A stretch of 64,000 nt of DNA. Origin: Fragum whitleyi. Lineage: Eukaryota > Mollusca > Bivalvia > Cardiida > Cardiidae. The DNA is taken from contig OX411552.1 of the NCBI GenBank assembly GCA_948146395.1, positions 4,525,501 through 4,589,500 of the forward strand, written 5' to 3'. This document shows positions 55,028 to 64,000 of this stretch, piece by piece (the stretch's first letter is position 1; the number at the start of each line of letters is the position of its first letter). A model generated the notes under the pieces. The model saw only the letters and a list, made by a program, of their open reading frames with translations. It was not told the origin of the DNA and searched no databases. The translations under genes were made by a program, and so were the position numbers.

Positions 55028-55441
55028 GACAGTTACAACCGTTTCACTCTGTAACATCTAAGAAAGCGTATAATAATTTCATAAAATGATAATGTGCTAA
55101 TTCTCATATTGTGTTACATAGATAAAATAAACATTAAGGAAAATGCGATTCTACTGTCGTTTTTTGTTAGTTCTTTTGATTCCAATAGAAAAACAATTTT
55201 TTGGCTCGCATCTGTTTGGTGTTTGCGTACAGGGAAATTCTTTTTATGAAAAGTGTAAAAAAAATTCGTGCATTTTCGCCCAATATTTATAAATAATAAG
55301 AAATCAAGAACATATATTTTGTTCTACAGAGCTAGATCTATAAAATGAAAAAAAGTCTTAATTACACTTTATATGTGGTTCAGCTGATTTTCTTCTGATA
55401 TTGTTGGTTTAGGCTTTTTTTTTGTGTGTGTGTTTTTTCAG

Positions 55442-55520
55442 GAGATACCCTGACATCGAAGACGTACACTGTTCTAACTGCATCAAGAATATCAGTGGAG
55501 TATGGCGATTTAATCGGCTG
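55442..55520 (+). CDS. Kringle gene, exon 4 (beta-rich module, second part)
   Basis: A 79-bp exon reading GDTLTSKTYTVLTASRISVE then YGDLIG and the first two bases of a Trp codon. It starts after TTTTTTCAG (phase 1) and ends before GTGTGT (phase 2), so TG + G restores Trp in exon 5. Two later GT donors exist (after 55522 and 55524), but they force a TAG or an unnatural joint with exon 5. The ISVEYGDLIGW string completes the module begun in exon 3. Confidence 0.78.
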
Positions 55521-57260
55521 GTGTGTACTCATAGTTTTTCTTGTATGAATTTGCCTTTAGATATTATTTGAAAAACTTACATTTTTATGTTGTGTATAAC
55601 ATGTAAATATATGGAATACAAACATCTTTCTTCTCTCCTTACTCTTTTATTTTTCATTTTCAGTCTTAAATCTTTTCAAATTATTTTGTTCACGGTACTC
55701 CTTGTGTGTAGATCTGAATTGTATCACATAATCTGTGTTTTTTTCTCGTCTTTTTAAGCACTAAAATGGCGTTTAGTAACCGAAATCTCCAAATATTTTA
55801 TCAAAACTGTCAAAATAGATAATTCTTATCACTTAGATTTCTTTACTGAATTTTTAATTCTGTTGTCAGATAAAAGTCTACATAAAAATAGATTTCGAAA
55901 GATATCAAAATTGTCTGTAGTAAATTGTCTTTGTCGGAGTGTATTGACCAAATAATTACCAGAAGCCAAACCTTCATTGGCGATTTACTGAAAAAGCAAA
56001 TGACAAAATATCTACGCCAAAGCCTGAAACTCTTGCTTAAGGTAGCAATGGACACATGGCGTCATTTTGTCCTCCCAAAGATTTTTTTTTGTTCACATAT
56101 GTTGAAGATAAACATTGTATAGTCATCATATCAAATTTTGAAGGTACCTTTCCATGCTAGTTTTCATGCTAGAGTTATCTGCCCTTGAGTGGTACTGGCC
56201 ATTTTCCAGTAGAATGTTTTTATTCGTTTAAGGTCTAGTTTAAACTCAGTACCAGCTGAAAGCTATAAAACACATACATGTTGATAGACCTTATACATGT
56301 ACACAGTGGCTATTGTCAAGGAACTTTCTCTTTGGTCAATTGCATTTGAATAACAGTGCTTTTAAAAGTTAAAAATGCACTAACTTTTGTAAAAGTAAGG
56401 AGGAGGGGGGGGGGGGGGTGGAGGGGAGGGGGGGGGGGCGAAAATGCCACATTTTTATGCCCCCGTATCGAGAGATCGGGGCATATTGTTTTACTCACGT
56501 CCGTCTGTCTGTCTGTCCGTCTGTCCGTCCGTCCGTCCGTCTGTCTGTCTGTCCGTCTGTCCGAAAACTTAAACCGAAAACTTAACCTTGCCAATATCTT
56601 CAAGCCTATTCAAGATACAAAGCTAATATTTGGCATGATGATAGATCTCAATGATCCGCATCCGCTGGTACCAAAGTCAAGGTCATGTGACAAGGTCAAG
56701 GTCATCTGTCAAGGTCAAACTTTGAAAAAAAATGCCGTTACGGGGGCATTCGTGTTTGACAAACACATCTTGTTTTTCTAAGATATCACCCAATGAATTT
56801 TTCTTTTATTCCGATATGTTTAAAAACCATATTTTTTCCTTTATTTGGCATTCATTTCCATGCAAACAAGAAAGTTTTTCGTTATTTTATAGTGACCCCT
56901 CCTAATGTTTAACATACTTTTATAGTTAAATTCAATGATCCAGTCATTCATTAGATATCAAATGTTGAAGAGAAGCTAACTTATGAAAATTTACCATCAT
57001 TATTCTATGTTATTTCCATACGCAAAATCTTATGAAAACCTGTCTTTTTAAATTACGTTCAAAGTGAGCCGTAAAATAAACGCAAACCCACTTCCGGTTT
57101 ACAAAGGCGGGAGACCGCTGTCTGTTGCCACCTTACCTGGGCTCAAGATGACAAACCGGTGGGAACGTTTTGCAAATGATATCCCGCTTTGCACGCAAGT
57201 ACAAGTGTAAAGCGGGATACAATCTTCAAACAGTGCATTGTTTTGTTATCCAGAGCACAG
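55521..57260 (+). other. Intron 4 of the kringle gene
   Basis: Begins GTGTGT and ends GAGCACAG inside a hairpin element. It contains a bivalve-type repeat (56455-56777) and poly-G tracts at 56403-56438. Otherwise AT-rich, nothing recognised. Confidence 0.65.
56455..56777 (+). mobile_element. Bivalve-type interspersed repeat with (GTCC/GTCT)n and AAGGTCA motifs
   Basis: Starts with the hairpin TTATGCCCCCGTATCGAGAG / ATCGGGGCATA, then a GTCCGTCTGTCTGTCCG-type microsatellite (56500-56562), TTGCCAATATCTTCAAGCC, four AAGGTCA motifs and the end GGGGGCATTCGTGTTTGACA then AACACATCTTGTT. I recognise this layout as a very common repeat in bivalve genomes, but its formal class is not certain. No ORF. 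Confidence 0.75.
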
Positions 57261-57262
57261 GG
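57136..57262. repeat. CCCGCTTTGCAC hairpin element (family C) at the exon 5 acceptor
   Basis: Left arm CCTGGGCTCAAGATGACAAA, then AAATGATATCCCGCTTTGCAC. Right arm AGTGTAAAGCGGGATACAAT, then TTTTGTTATCCAGAGCACAGG. The right arm ends within 2 bp of the exon 5 start, so the acceptor AG (57259-57260) is part of the element terminus. The same termini occur at 20185-20385, far from any gene. Confidence 0.72.
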
Positions 57263-57478
57263 AAGATGGTATTCTTTCGAGTGACAGTTCACGATTATAT
57301 TTCCTGTCTTCAAGGTACACGCCTGGGACCGACATGATTCCATTTAGTGTTGGTACAATATCTAGTACGACGGCAATATTATCATCCGGTGTGGTTAATA
57401 TAACGGACGAGGTGAACTTTGGTGGGGCAACCACTGAAACTCTCAGAGACTATGCTATAGGCGCCACTATTGAAAGAG
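57261..57478 (+). CDS. Kringle gene, exon 5
   Basis: A 218-bp exon, phase 2 in and phase 1 out. Reads (W)EDGILSSDSSRLYFLSSRYT, then PGTDMIPFSVGTISSTTAIL and SSGVVNITDEVNFGGATTET then LRDYAIGATIER. It closes the beta-rich module (GDLIGW-EDG) and has an Asn-Ile-Thr sequon. Start: AG at 57259-57260 is the only acceptor that fits the upstream phase and gives a Trp codon. AGs at 57252 and 57254 are alternatives but create a TAG or an untidy joint. Donor: G|GTAAAT. Confidence 0.78.
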
Positions 57479-58013
57479 GTAAATCGGAAGGGGGGGTATA
57501 AATAGAGGTTACTTAATTGAATGTGATTTCGTGTTAACATCACTTGTTATACAATTCTTCTTTTAACAGATAAACACGAGGCTTTGCCATTCTATTGAAC
57601 GAATTTGAAACTATTACCAAAGTATAAGAAGTTTGACAAGCCTATCTCGCAGATTCTTTTTTTATCACAATTATTTGGTATTGAGGTTTTAAAATTGTCA
57701 AAAAAATTGGCAAGTGTCTTTTTATAATATGCTTTTCCAATTGTTAAACTGGGTCTGCTTAAAAATTTACCGTATGTGTAGTCGTCATGTTACATTGTAT
57801 ACTGTAATGAAAAGTTTTGTACTGAAGATACCTTTGATTTTCATTTCTGTTAGAGAAATGGGACATTTGAAAAAAATCTTCATCAACAACAACAACCGAA
57901 AAAAATGGAGCTCAGATATATTTTGAAAAAAAAAAAACTCAATTAGAGTTCATTACTTTCTTTGAATAATGATGATTGATTATATGCATTCATAATGATA
58001 TGAATGATTTCAG
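57479..58013 (+). other. Intron 5 of the kringle gene
   Basis: GTAAAT to GATTTCAG. AT-rich with A and T runs. Nothing recognised. Confidence 0.6.
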
Positions 58014-58175
58014 ACCTGATTCCTTCTTTCACGAATGCTGCTAGCGTCATGTCAATAACAACAGCCGAGACTATAGGGTCTACTGTGTCTATACTAACAG
58101 CGACTGATGACGACACCGATGACGTACCCGAGCTCACCATCACCGTGGACTATAATGATTACTTTAATGTAACAA
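58014..58175 (+). CDS. Kringle gene, exon 6 (cadherin-like)
   Basis: A 162-bp phase 1-1 exon reading DLIPSFTNAASVMSITTAET, then IGSTVSILTATDDDTDDVPE and LTITVDYNDYFNVT. P-x-F near the start, G-S-x-V-x-x-L-x-A-x-D-x-D in the middle and a following beta strand resemble a cadherin or cadherin-like calcium-binding repeat (ATD-D-D motif). It is a looser match than a classical cadherin. Splice sites TTTCAG and A|GTAAGT. Confidence 0.8.
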
Positions 58176-59101
58176 GTAAGTCTCTCCAAGACTTCATTCA
58201 AGATGGACAAGTTGATCAAATGTTTAAGAATTGGTGCCCAACTTTGCGCTAGGAAAGCGGGTTACACAATGTACCAATTTTAAACGTTTGAGATTTGGAA
58301 TGCTTAGTTTTTATCGTATACTGTAATCATTTGTGCATCTTAACTTGCATGGTATTCTTAACAATTGTAAAATAATGTGGAAAAACCTTAATTCATCGTA
58401 TAGTTTCACATTTCGATCGGTTATCTACCTTAACCCTTCGCTGTTTAATCCCTGATTTTTACGTGCCTGTCATTTTATGATTGAGAAAACATTGTGAAAC
58501 AAGAAGAAATTGCTTCTGACAAACAATTTCTTCTTTTTCCACACTTTTTTCTACCCTACTGAATGGTTATTTTTCAAATTAAATGCACTTTAAATTTTCG
58601 TCTGCAAAACCTTTGAATTTGGACAGGTCCAATATTTTGTAAAACAGGAAAGGGTTAAAATACTCCCAATGGAGCAAGGGCCCTTATCAGTAGGTAACTT
58701 GGGTTTCATTCCCATTTCCTTTGTACTTTAAGATTTAGAAAATATATAGCTACAAATCAAATATATAATACAAATTTATAAAATATATTTTATATGAATT
58801 AAATATCTTTTTTCTTTGCTATTTAAAATTCTACCATAAATTCAAATAACATGAATAAAGTTGTATATTAGAAAATAAAGAAAAGGTAAAACGTAAGATT
58901 AAAAAAAAAGATCGCTTGTGATGTGTGTGCATGTCTGATTCAATCCACAGAGCAAACGCGTATGAATTCAAACAATGTGACAAGGCTTTCAGTTTCATAC
59001 CTCAAAAAAAAAAAAAAAATAAATAAATAAATAAATTTTCTTCAACCCTTAGGTATTTTCGAAGGCATTGACGTTTTTGCATGTTTTGTTTGTTGTTCCA
59101 G
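58176..59101 (+). other. Intron 6 of the kringle gene
   Basis: GTAAGT to GTTCCAG. It contains a family B MITE and AT-rich low-complexity DNA, including an A-run/AAAT stretch at 59005-59036. Confidence 0.65.
58431..58657 (+). mobile_element. Family B MITE (piggyBac-like) in intron 6
   Basis: Begins TTAACCCTTCGCTGTTTAAT and ends AAACAGGAAAGGGTTAA. The central hairpin AAGAAGAAATTGCTT/AAACAATTTCTTCTT is well preserved. The closest match is the copy at 4932. Confidence 0.82.
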
Positions 59102-59247
59102 TGGTTTCCTCGTCTACGTCTCATGTAACTGCCGCTGTGGTCGTGAAAGCCGGTCTGGTAGCTGGAGAGTTCAACATAACGTTTAGAGCGACAGATCACT
59201 GCGGGCTGTACGGATCACGGGATGTACACGTCAACGTCACAACGTCG
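59102..59247 (+). CDS. Kringle gene, exon 7 (cadherin-like continuation)
   Basis: A 146-bp exon, phase 1 in and phase 0 out. With the split ATG codon it reads MVSSSTSHVTAAVVVKAGLV, then AGEFNITFRATDHCGLYGSR and DVHVNVTTS. The F-x-I-T-F-x-A-T-D-x-C-G then V-x-V-x-V pattern completes a cadherin-like repeat (A-x-D...G...V.V). An NVT sequon is present. Donor TCG|GTAAGA. Confidence 0.8.
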
Positions 59248-61871
59248 GTAAGATTGGAAACGAGTTTATCCTGTCACTAGCCATATATAAAGAGAAAAGA
59301 TGTTTTGTGACTTGAGATGGAAAAGGTTTTCGGGCTCGGCTGCGTTCCTTCGCATTATCCGATAAACGTCACCTACCATCTATTCGCTAAAGAAACCACG
59401 AGCTTTGCCCTGGCAGGGCGGGGCCGTGGTGAAACTTGGCGAGTTTACCATATACATGTTTTACATTCTGTCGACAATTATCGTAATCCATGTCTGTATT
59501 TGTGTTCTAAACCTAAACCTGTAAGGATTTTTTAACTCAAGTTATGAGCACTTTTTACCTCGACTTTAAATGCATTGGACAAAGCCAAAAATAAATACGT
59601 GTACTGTACATACAGAGCGGAATGTACATTTAAGGTTTTTCACGATTCAAAGGAAAGCAAATTTAATTTCTGGTGTAGTAAAATCTAGAATTATGCTGGA
59701 AGTCATTTCTTCTACATTTGAAATTTAAAAAATGTAGTGGAGGCCTTTTGACCAAAAGGTCCCGATTTCGATTCCCGGGAAGCGCTATAGGTCTTGGTTC
59801 TTTCATTGGGCCAGATATACGGCACGAGGACTTTATTTTCAAGGAATCACAATTCAGATAGATTTATCTAAATTGTTAGAACTTGTTTCCCAGTCGATGA
59901 AAAGAAATAGGTTTAAAGCAACCATTTTTTTAAGCAAGTTACACCAAATAACCGATTTAACTTGTTCATCATGCAGTACTGAGTGGGTAGGCTTTGTTCT
60001 TTTTTGTTTACACGGCTTTGTAAGGGATTGTTTGTAAGCCTACGTACTTCAATACAAATTAATCAAATTGGCCTTAAAATGTTATATTTAAGCTGCAACC
60101 CAATCAAGATGCCTAGGTTTTTAAGTTATTTTTCGAGAGTTTTTTAATCAATGTCACAAAAAGTACAGTGAATTACGTTACCGTTTTGAGGTTAATATAG
60201 AAATGGTTTCAAACAATGTAAGGAAGTGATAATATGTTAAAAAGCTTCACATATTATACAAATTTATCTTAGCACACTATATGTTTGCCCAAATTTCCGA
60301 AAGAAATTGCCTTTCACTCTCTAAATTGGACTTTCATTTTTCAAGAAATAGAAGTGAATTACAGATCTATTTTAAAAAGTAAATGGATTTCATTCTAACT
60401 TTTGTCAGTTAATGCTTGAATTATACCTTTCAATATTAGTTTGTAATCATACGGGAGTATCTAAAGCACACATTCGTAGACTACAATAAATAAGTTTTAG
60501 TGAACTACGTTATTGTGAACTTTGTTACTATCATAAACAGTAAATTGTACTTTGCATCATATTTCGCATAAAATTTACCCTTGAAACTGTTTAAGCCATC
60601 AATGTAACACTCAGGGTGTTTAACCAAACAATAATAACCATGAGATTATGAGGTTAGTACTTAAATTCTATCAAGAGATGCCACTTTTAATACCAGGTGG
60701 AATAAAGCTTGAATATTGGTATGAAGATACGCTGTTGAAAACACATGTATGCCGTTCATGCTAGCTTATAAAAAAAGATAGACCAGTATAGTTAATCTTT
60801 CGATTAAAACCCACGAAGCACAGTGCCATTTTGTAACGTAGATCACACGGCTGGTAACGTAGTTCAAAAACACGAAATGTGTATAATATGGTAAAAATAT
60901 GCTTTTGATCTTGTTAGTGGTAAGAAATTCAGTAACCTTAATATTTAAAAACTAGTTATGAGAAAAAAATGTATTTCTAAATTCTATTGAAAACTGCGAT
61001 TTGGTAAGTTTTCAAGAAATAAATTCATAATCTCAGTAAAAAGGAATACGAATACTTCAATTTTGTTTACAAAACAGGTTTGAAATTGATTTGGAGCTCA
61101 AAATATATGATAAGAATAAATAATCATAAAAATAATTCATTTAAATCGATTCGAGTACTTAGTAAAAGTTCAATCAAATACAAGTATTGTTGCATAAGAG
61201 GTGAACTACGTTACGGGACAATTTTTTTGCAAGAATTAGTGTATTTTGGATAAATACTCTCTTTCAAAATCGCCCATTACCCTATCTTTCATTCAAAAAG
61301 TTTTTCAAAGTGCAATAACAACAGGATTCTAATTGTAAACAATGTGATCTTAACATAATGTTTTGTATGTATACTGTTTTATTGATTGCAAAAATCTGAC
61401 AAAACTGCATCGACAATACCGTTTTGAATAGCAATATGGAATATACAGATAGTTATTGTGACAGTTGTTTAGTGTTGTCTATATTTAAGATATAGCTTAC
61501 TGAAAATAAACAACGAGAAAGTGGTTCTAGCTACTTTTCTTCATTGTAAAATAGTCACAAGAATATATGACTTAGTTTAATCACGTAATCCACTGTTAAG
61601 ATTTACACCTGTCCTTCTTCATCGCATTAAATACATTTCTGAAGGTCAAGAACTTTTTTTCAAAGACAAGTTCTACAAATATAAATGTATAAGCTTTAAA
61701 AGAGACAAAAATAATGAAAATCTAAGACAAAAAATCTCTCGACTGAAAATTGTGCGTTTTTCTGGGTTTTTTTTATTGTGTAAGTCCTTTTCATTTTATA
61801 TAGTACCATTTTTTCCCTTTTTTTTTTTCATTATAGATTCTGTACATGTACATACTTGATTGTCGTTTCAG
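59248..61871 (+). other. Intron 7 of the kringle gene
   Basis: A 2.6-kb AT-rich intron with no recognised exon. 59409-59448 shares CTGGCAGGGCGGGGC...TTGGCGAGTT with 44566-44605. A tRNA B-box-like TTTCGATTCCCGG lies at 59766. A GTGAACTACGTTA-type motif recurs five times between 60168 and 61213. Confidence 0.55.
60168..61213. repeat. Scattered GTGAACTACGTTA motif copies
   Basis: Forward copies at about 60168 (GTGAATTACGTTA), 60500 and 61201. Reverse copies at 60834 (TAACGTAGATCAC) and 60855 (TAACGTAGTTCA). The closely spaced reverse pair flanks ACGGCTGG. This could be the subterminal repeats of a decayed DNA transposon. No TIRs or TSD were identified. Confidence 0.45.
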
Positions 61872-62055
61872 CCATTAGATATAAACACGTTACCGGCGTC
61901 AACGTCAGTTTCAGAGACGGTTACGGTAGAAACGTTATTACACAATATTACCGTAACCCCAGCAGGTACATACACATGTACGTTTGATTCGTACAGTCCA
62001 ACTAGAGCAGAAGGAAACCCTTTCGATATAAAGACATCGACATTTACCGGAGTGG
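61872..62055 (+). CDS. Kringle gene, exon 8 (beta-sandwich, Ig-like)
   Basis: A 184-bp exon, phase 0 in and phase 1 out. Reads PLDINTLPASTSVSETVTVE, then TLLHNITVTPAGTYTCTFDS and YSPTRAEGNPFDIKTSTFTG. The segment VTPAGTYTCTF is like the D-x-G-x-Y-x-C motif of Ig folds, though only one Cys is seen in this exon. Sequon NIT. Acceptor GTTTCAG, donor G|GTATGT. It joins exon 9 as G+AT (Asp). Confidence 0.78.
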
Positions 62056-62811
62056 GTATGTACATATATATGTGATTACCACTCTTACATGTAGAAAAAA
62101 ATGGTGGTAGAAGATTCCTTCATTGTTGTTATCAAATTAAAAAAAATAATCATATCTAATGATTCATTATAAGGCAATTTTAGAACGATATTTGCCATCG
62201 GGATCTCTTTAAGTTTTCTCTTATTCTCGTTTAAAGCAAACAACGATAAAGTGGTTTTAAATCTTTTTTTTTACAAATATAAATATATGTAATGTCGTAT
62301 ATGTGTTACCAAGAATTTGTACATGCTGTAAACCACAACCAAGTACAGCAAATCAAATTCAGTTCATCTACCGCATATTAAATATGCACTATAAAGGACA
62401 TGTTATGAGATATTTTGGACACAAGCTGATCTTAACCGGGTTTAGAAGTTAAATGTAATTAAGCGAACCTTTATCCCTTTTCTATTCTTGACGAGATAAA
62501 TATCATCTTATCTGAAACGGAATCGAGTAACATATTTTTTCTCACATGAATAATAGTTTTGAACGTAACCCTGTTTTGGAACGTTCAAAAACACCGTAAA
62601 ACGAGCGTAAATGACTGTTATCCTATCCATGTTCATTATGGACAAGAGTAACTTTGTCAGAAAATTGGAATCCTGAATTAGAAATTCATTAAAACCCTGT
62701 ACCAAATAGAGAAAGAAACTCGACAAAACCCTTAATATCATTTGTTTATAGGTTTCTTGTTAAAAAGAATAAGCACAGTATAACCACTCATTCAGTATCC
62801 TCTGATTACAG
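62056..62811 (+). other. Intron 8 of the kringle gene
   Basis: GTATGT to GATTACAG. Nothing recognised inside. Confidence 0.55.
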
Positions 62812-62970
62812 ATTATGGAGTTTATCTAAAGGCTGGAGCTAGCATATATTACAACATAACTACGTTATACACATTAGTCGTGAACTGTTCTAGCGCCACG
62901 GACACCATCTCAGAGACCTTGACCGTCAACCTTGACCCCAACAATGATCCAGTATTCCAGAACTTTCAAA
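62812..62970 (+). CDS. Kringle gene, exon 9
   Basis: A 159-bp phase 1-1 exon reading DYGVYLKAGASIYYNITTLY, then TLVVNCSSATDTISETLTVN and LDPNNDPVFQNFQ. The segment TVNLDPNNDPVFQNF is the classical inter-repeat linker of cadherin-like modules (D-x-N-D-x-P-x-F). It therefore closes one repeat and opens the next. Sequons NIT and NCS. Donor CAAA|GTAAGA. Confidence 0.83.
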
Positions 62971-63570
62971 GTAAGACCGTCTAAAGCATCAGTTAATGTT
63001 CATTTATGACGTAGATTCACATTTTCCTTACTTCTAGAATTGTGTATTCCCGTTTAAACTATATTGAACACATGTACATGTGTATATTTCTTGATGCACG
63101 GACAAATATACCTTTGCTAGAAACTTCAATGTTTTAGTTGTAAAAAATGGTTCGAGAATCCATGAAGATTAAGTTGGCGTTTACATGATTAAAAGGACTA
63201 ATTAGAATAAAGAAACGATGGCTCTTGGTGATGATTGATAATCAAACTATTTTCGTTTATTAGGTTACATGAGACTTTTACACATACAAAAACTCAAAGG
63301 TTGATTTCCCAATATAGATGGTTAGCTCACAAAAAATGACAACAAATATAATAAAATCGCCGTAAATGTCAAATATTTTATAGAGAAACTTACAACTGTA
63401 TTGATAGATTTGGCCTTGAAAGTGCATTGTAATGAAAAAATAAAAAAAAAAAGTTTGAAATGATCTAGGTCGGAAATATTTGATTTAATATATCGCAATT
63501 TCAAGTTTAAACTAATTTCATTCTTTTTGTGCATTGACTTATTGTCTTTACAAAATTTTCTCTGTTTTAG
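62971..63570 (+). other. Intron 9 of the kringle gene
   Basis: GTAAGA to TTTTAG. AT-rich, nothing recognised. Confidence 0.55.
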
Positions 63571-63708
63571 GTACGGCCACTACCAGTGCGTCATCGACAC
63601 CAGCTTTTACTGTAATATACCAAGCTACTGTCACTGACCCGGATAATGATACTGTAACCCTGACCTTGTTCACTGATCCAGCTACATCGGCTTTTACTAT
63701 TGACAATG
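63571..63708 (+). CDS. Kringle gene, exon 10 (cadherin-like, last in window)
   Basis: A 138-bp phase 1 exon reading STATTSASSTPAFTVIYQAT, then VTDPDNDTVTLTLFTDPATS and AFTIDNG. ATVTDPDNDTVTLTL...FTIDNG fits the start of a cadherin-like repeat (A-x-D-P-D-x-D, then F-x-I-x-x-x-G). The donor is the weak G|GTACTG at 63709. If it is not used, the exon reads on past 63728 with no clear end. The gene continues beyond the window. Confidence 0.78.
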
Positions 63709-63740
63709 GTACTGCTTTTATTTTTGTATATGGAGAGTCA

Positions 63741-63798
63741 GAGCACCACTATTGTAAGTGCCTATATATTAATAGGCACTTACAATTTTGTTGCACCG
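63741..63798. repeat. ~58-bp hairpin (family D)
   Basis: GCACCACTATTGTAAGTGCC, then TATATA at left pairs with TAATAGGCACTTACAATTTT, then GTTGC at right. Related to 51841-51931. It lies 32 bp after the putative exon 10 donor. Confidence 0.72.
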
Positions 63799-64000
63799 GA
63801 CCCTCGATGACCCAATAGGCAACTGGCAAACTTAGTATTAACTGTCCCAATTCGATACCCTTGGTGTTCCGTTTTCTCAAAGTTCATTTTTATACAAAAG
63901 GTACATTTCGTTTTACTTTTCATCTATAAGTCAAAAAGTGATCATTCGATACAGGCGATTGCAATATTTTACAATTCATTGGAACCCTGTCGCGCTCTTC
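63799..64000. other. Right edge, intron 10
   Basis: AT-rich intron sequence to the window end. No exon was recognised. Confidence 0.4.

Larger units (their letters stand above)
51504..55441 (+). other. Intron 3 of the kringle gene
   Basis: A long intron holding a hairpin (51841-51931), two family A copies, a 1.3-kb inverted-repeat element and a diverged family A copy. 55028-55441 shows nothing beyond a T-rich acceptor tract ending TTTTTTCAG. Confidence 0.7.

Noticed and set aside
56316..56781. Frames of 95 and 141 codons
   Set aside because: They are built from the poly-G stretch and the GTCC/GTCT microsatellite of a known-type repeat.
57254..57256. Exon 5 starting at 57254 or 57256
   Set aside because: These starts need exon 4 donors that give a TAG codon or an extra Cys-His. 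The 57261 start restores a Trp codon with matching phase.
59750..59790. tRNA-like B box (TTTCGATTCCCGG) in intron 7
   Set aside because: No A box at the right distance and no SINE body recognised.

Overview
This is a window of animal genomic DNA, most likely from a bivalve mollusc. The evidence is short exons in long AT-rich introns, tRNA-derived SINEs with a body typical of mollusc genomes, a repeat with (GTCC/GTCT)n and AAGGTCA motifs like one common in bivalves, and very dense MITE-type repeats. The species cannot be named. No ribosomal RNA, CRISPR array or prokaryotic operon structure is visible.

Layout. (1) 1-3903, plus strand: the last two coding exons of an RGK-type (Rad/Gem/Rem-like) Ras-family GTPase. 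Its final splice acceptor sits at the end of a five-copy ~40-bp tandem repeat. (2) 3904-20874: intergenic, filled with mobile DNA. This includes several copies of a ~440-bp Tc1/mariner-like MITE (called family A here), a TTAA-flanked piggyBac-like MITE (family B), a possible hAT-like element and a minus-strand LINE with an intact 502-codon reverse transcriptase fragment. (3) 20881-33877: a recent tandem duplication of a ~6.05-kb unit, whose junction shows 6-bp TTCGAT microhomology. Each unit carries a family A MITE split by an 888-bp TIR transposon, and a decayed non-LTR retrotransposon with coiled coil, SGNH hydrolase, CCHC zinc knuckle, endonuclease and reverse transcriptase. A second, 5'-truncated LINE later entered only the first unit. 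The retrotransposon runs past the duplication to its 3' tail near 35446. (4) 35447-46450: more family A copies, SINEs, long GA/CT microsatellites, perfect hairpins and a GATCG-rich tract. (5) 47259-63708, plus strand: ten phase-compatible exons of one gene for an extracellular protein. It has a kringle domain, a beta-rich module of unrecognised family, then cadherin-like or Ig-like repeats. It continues past the right edge, and its 5' end was not found in the window.

Two themes stand out. About 30 full or partial copies of one MITE family, each built around a ~65-bp near-palindromic core, occupy roughly a sixth of the window. In the kringle gene, mobile-element ends coincide with or closely abut splice sites. 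A TA-flanked MITE terminus appears to supply one 5' splice site, a hairpin-element terminus appears to supply one 3' splice site, and a ~790-bp foldback element ends 15 bp before the kringle exon. With the repeated acceptors in the RGK gene, this suggests that repeats have been reshaping exon boundaries here.

All gene models are read by eye from reading frame, splice-site consensus and phase. No search or alignment was run.
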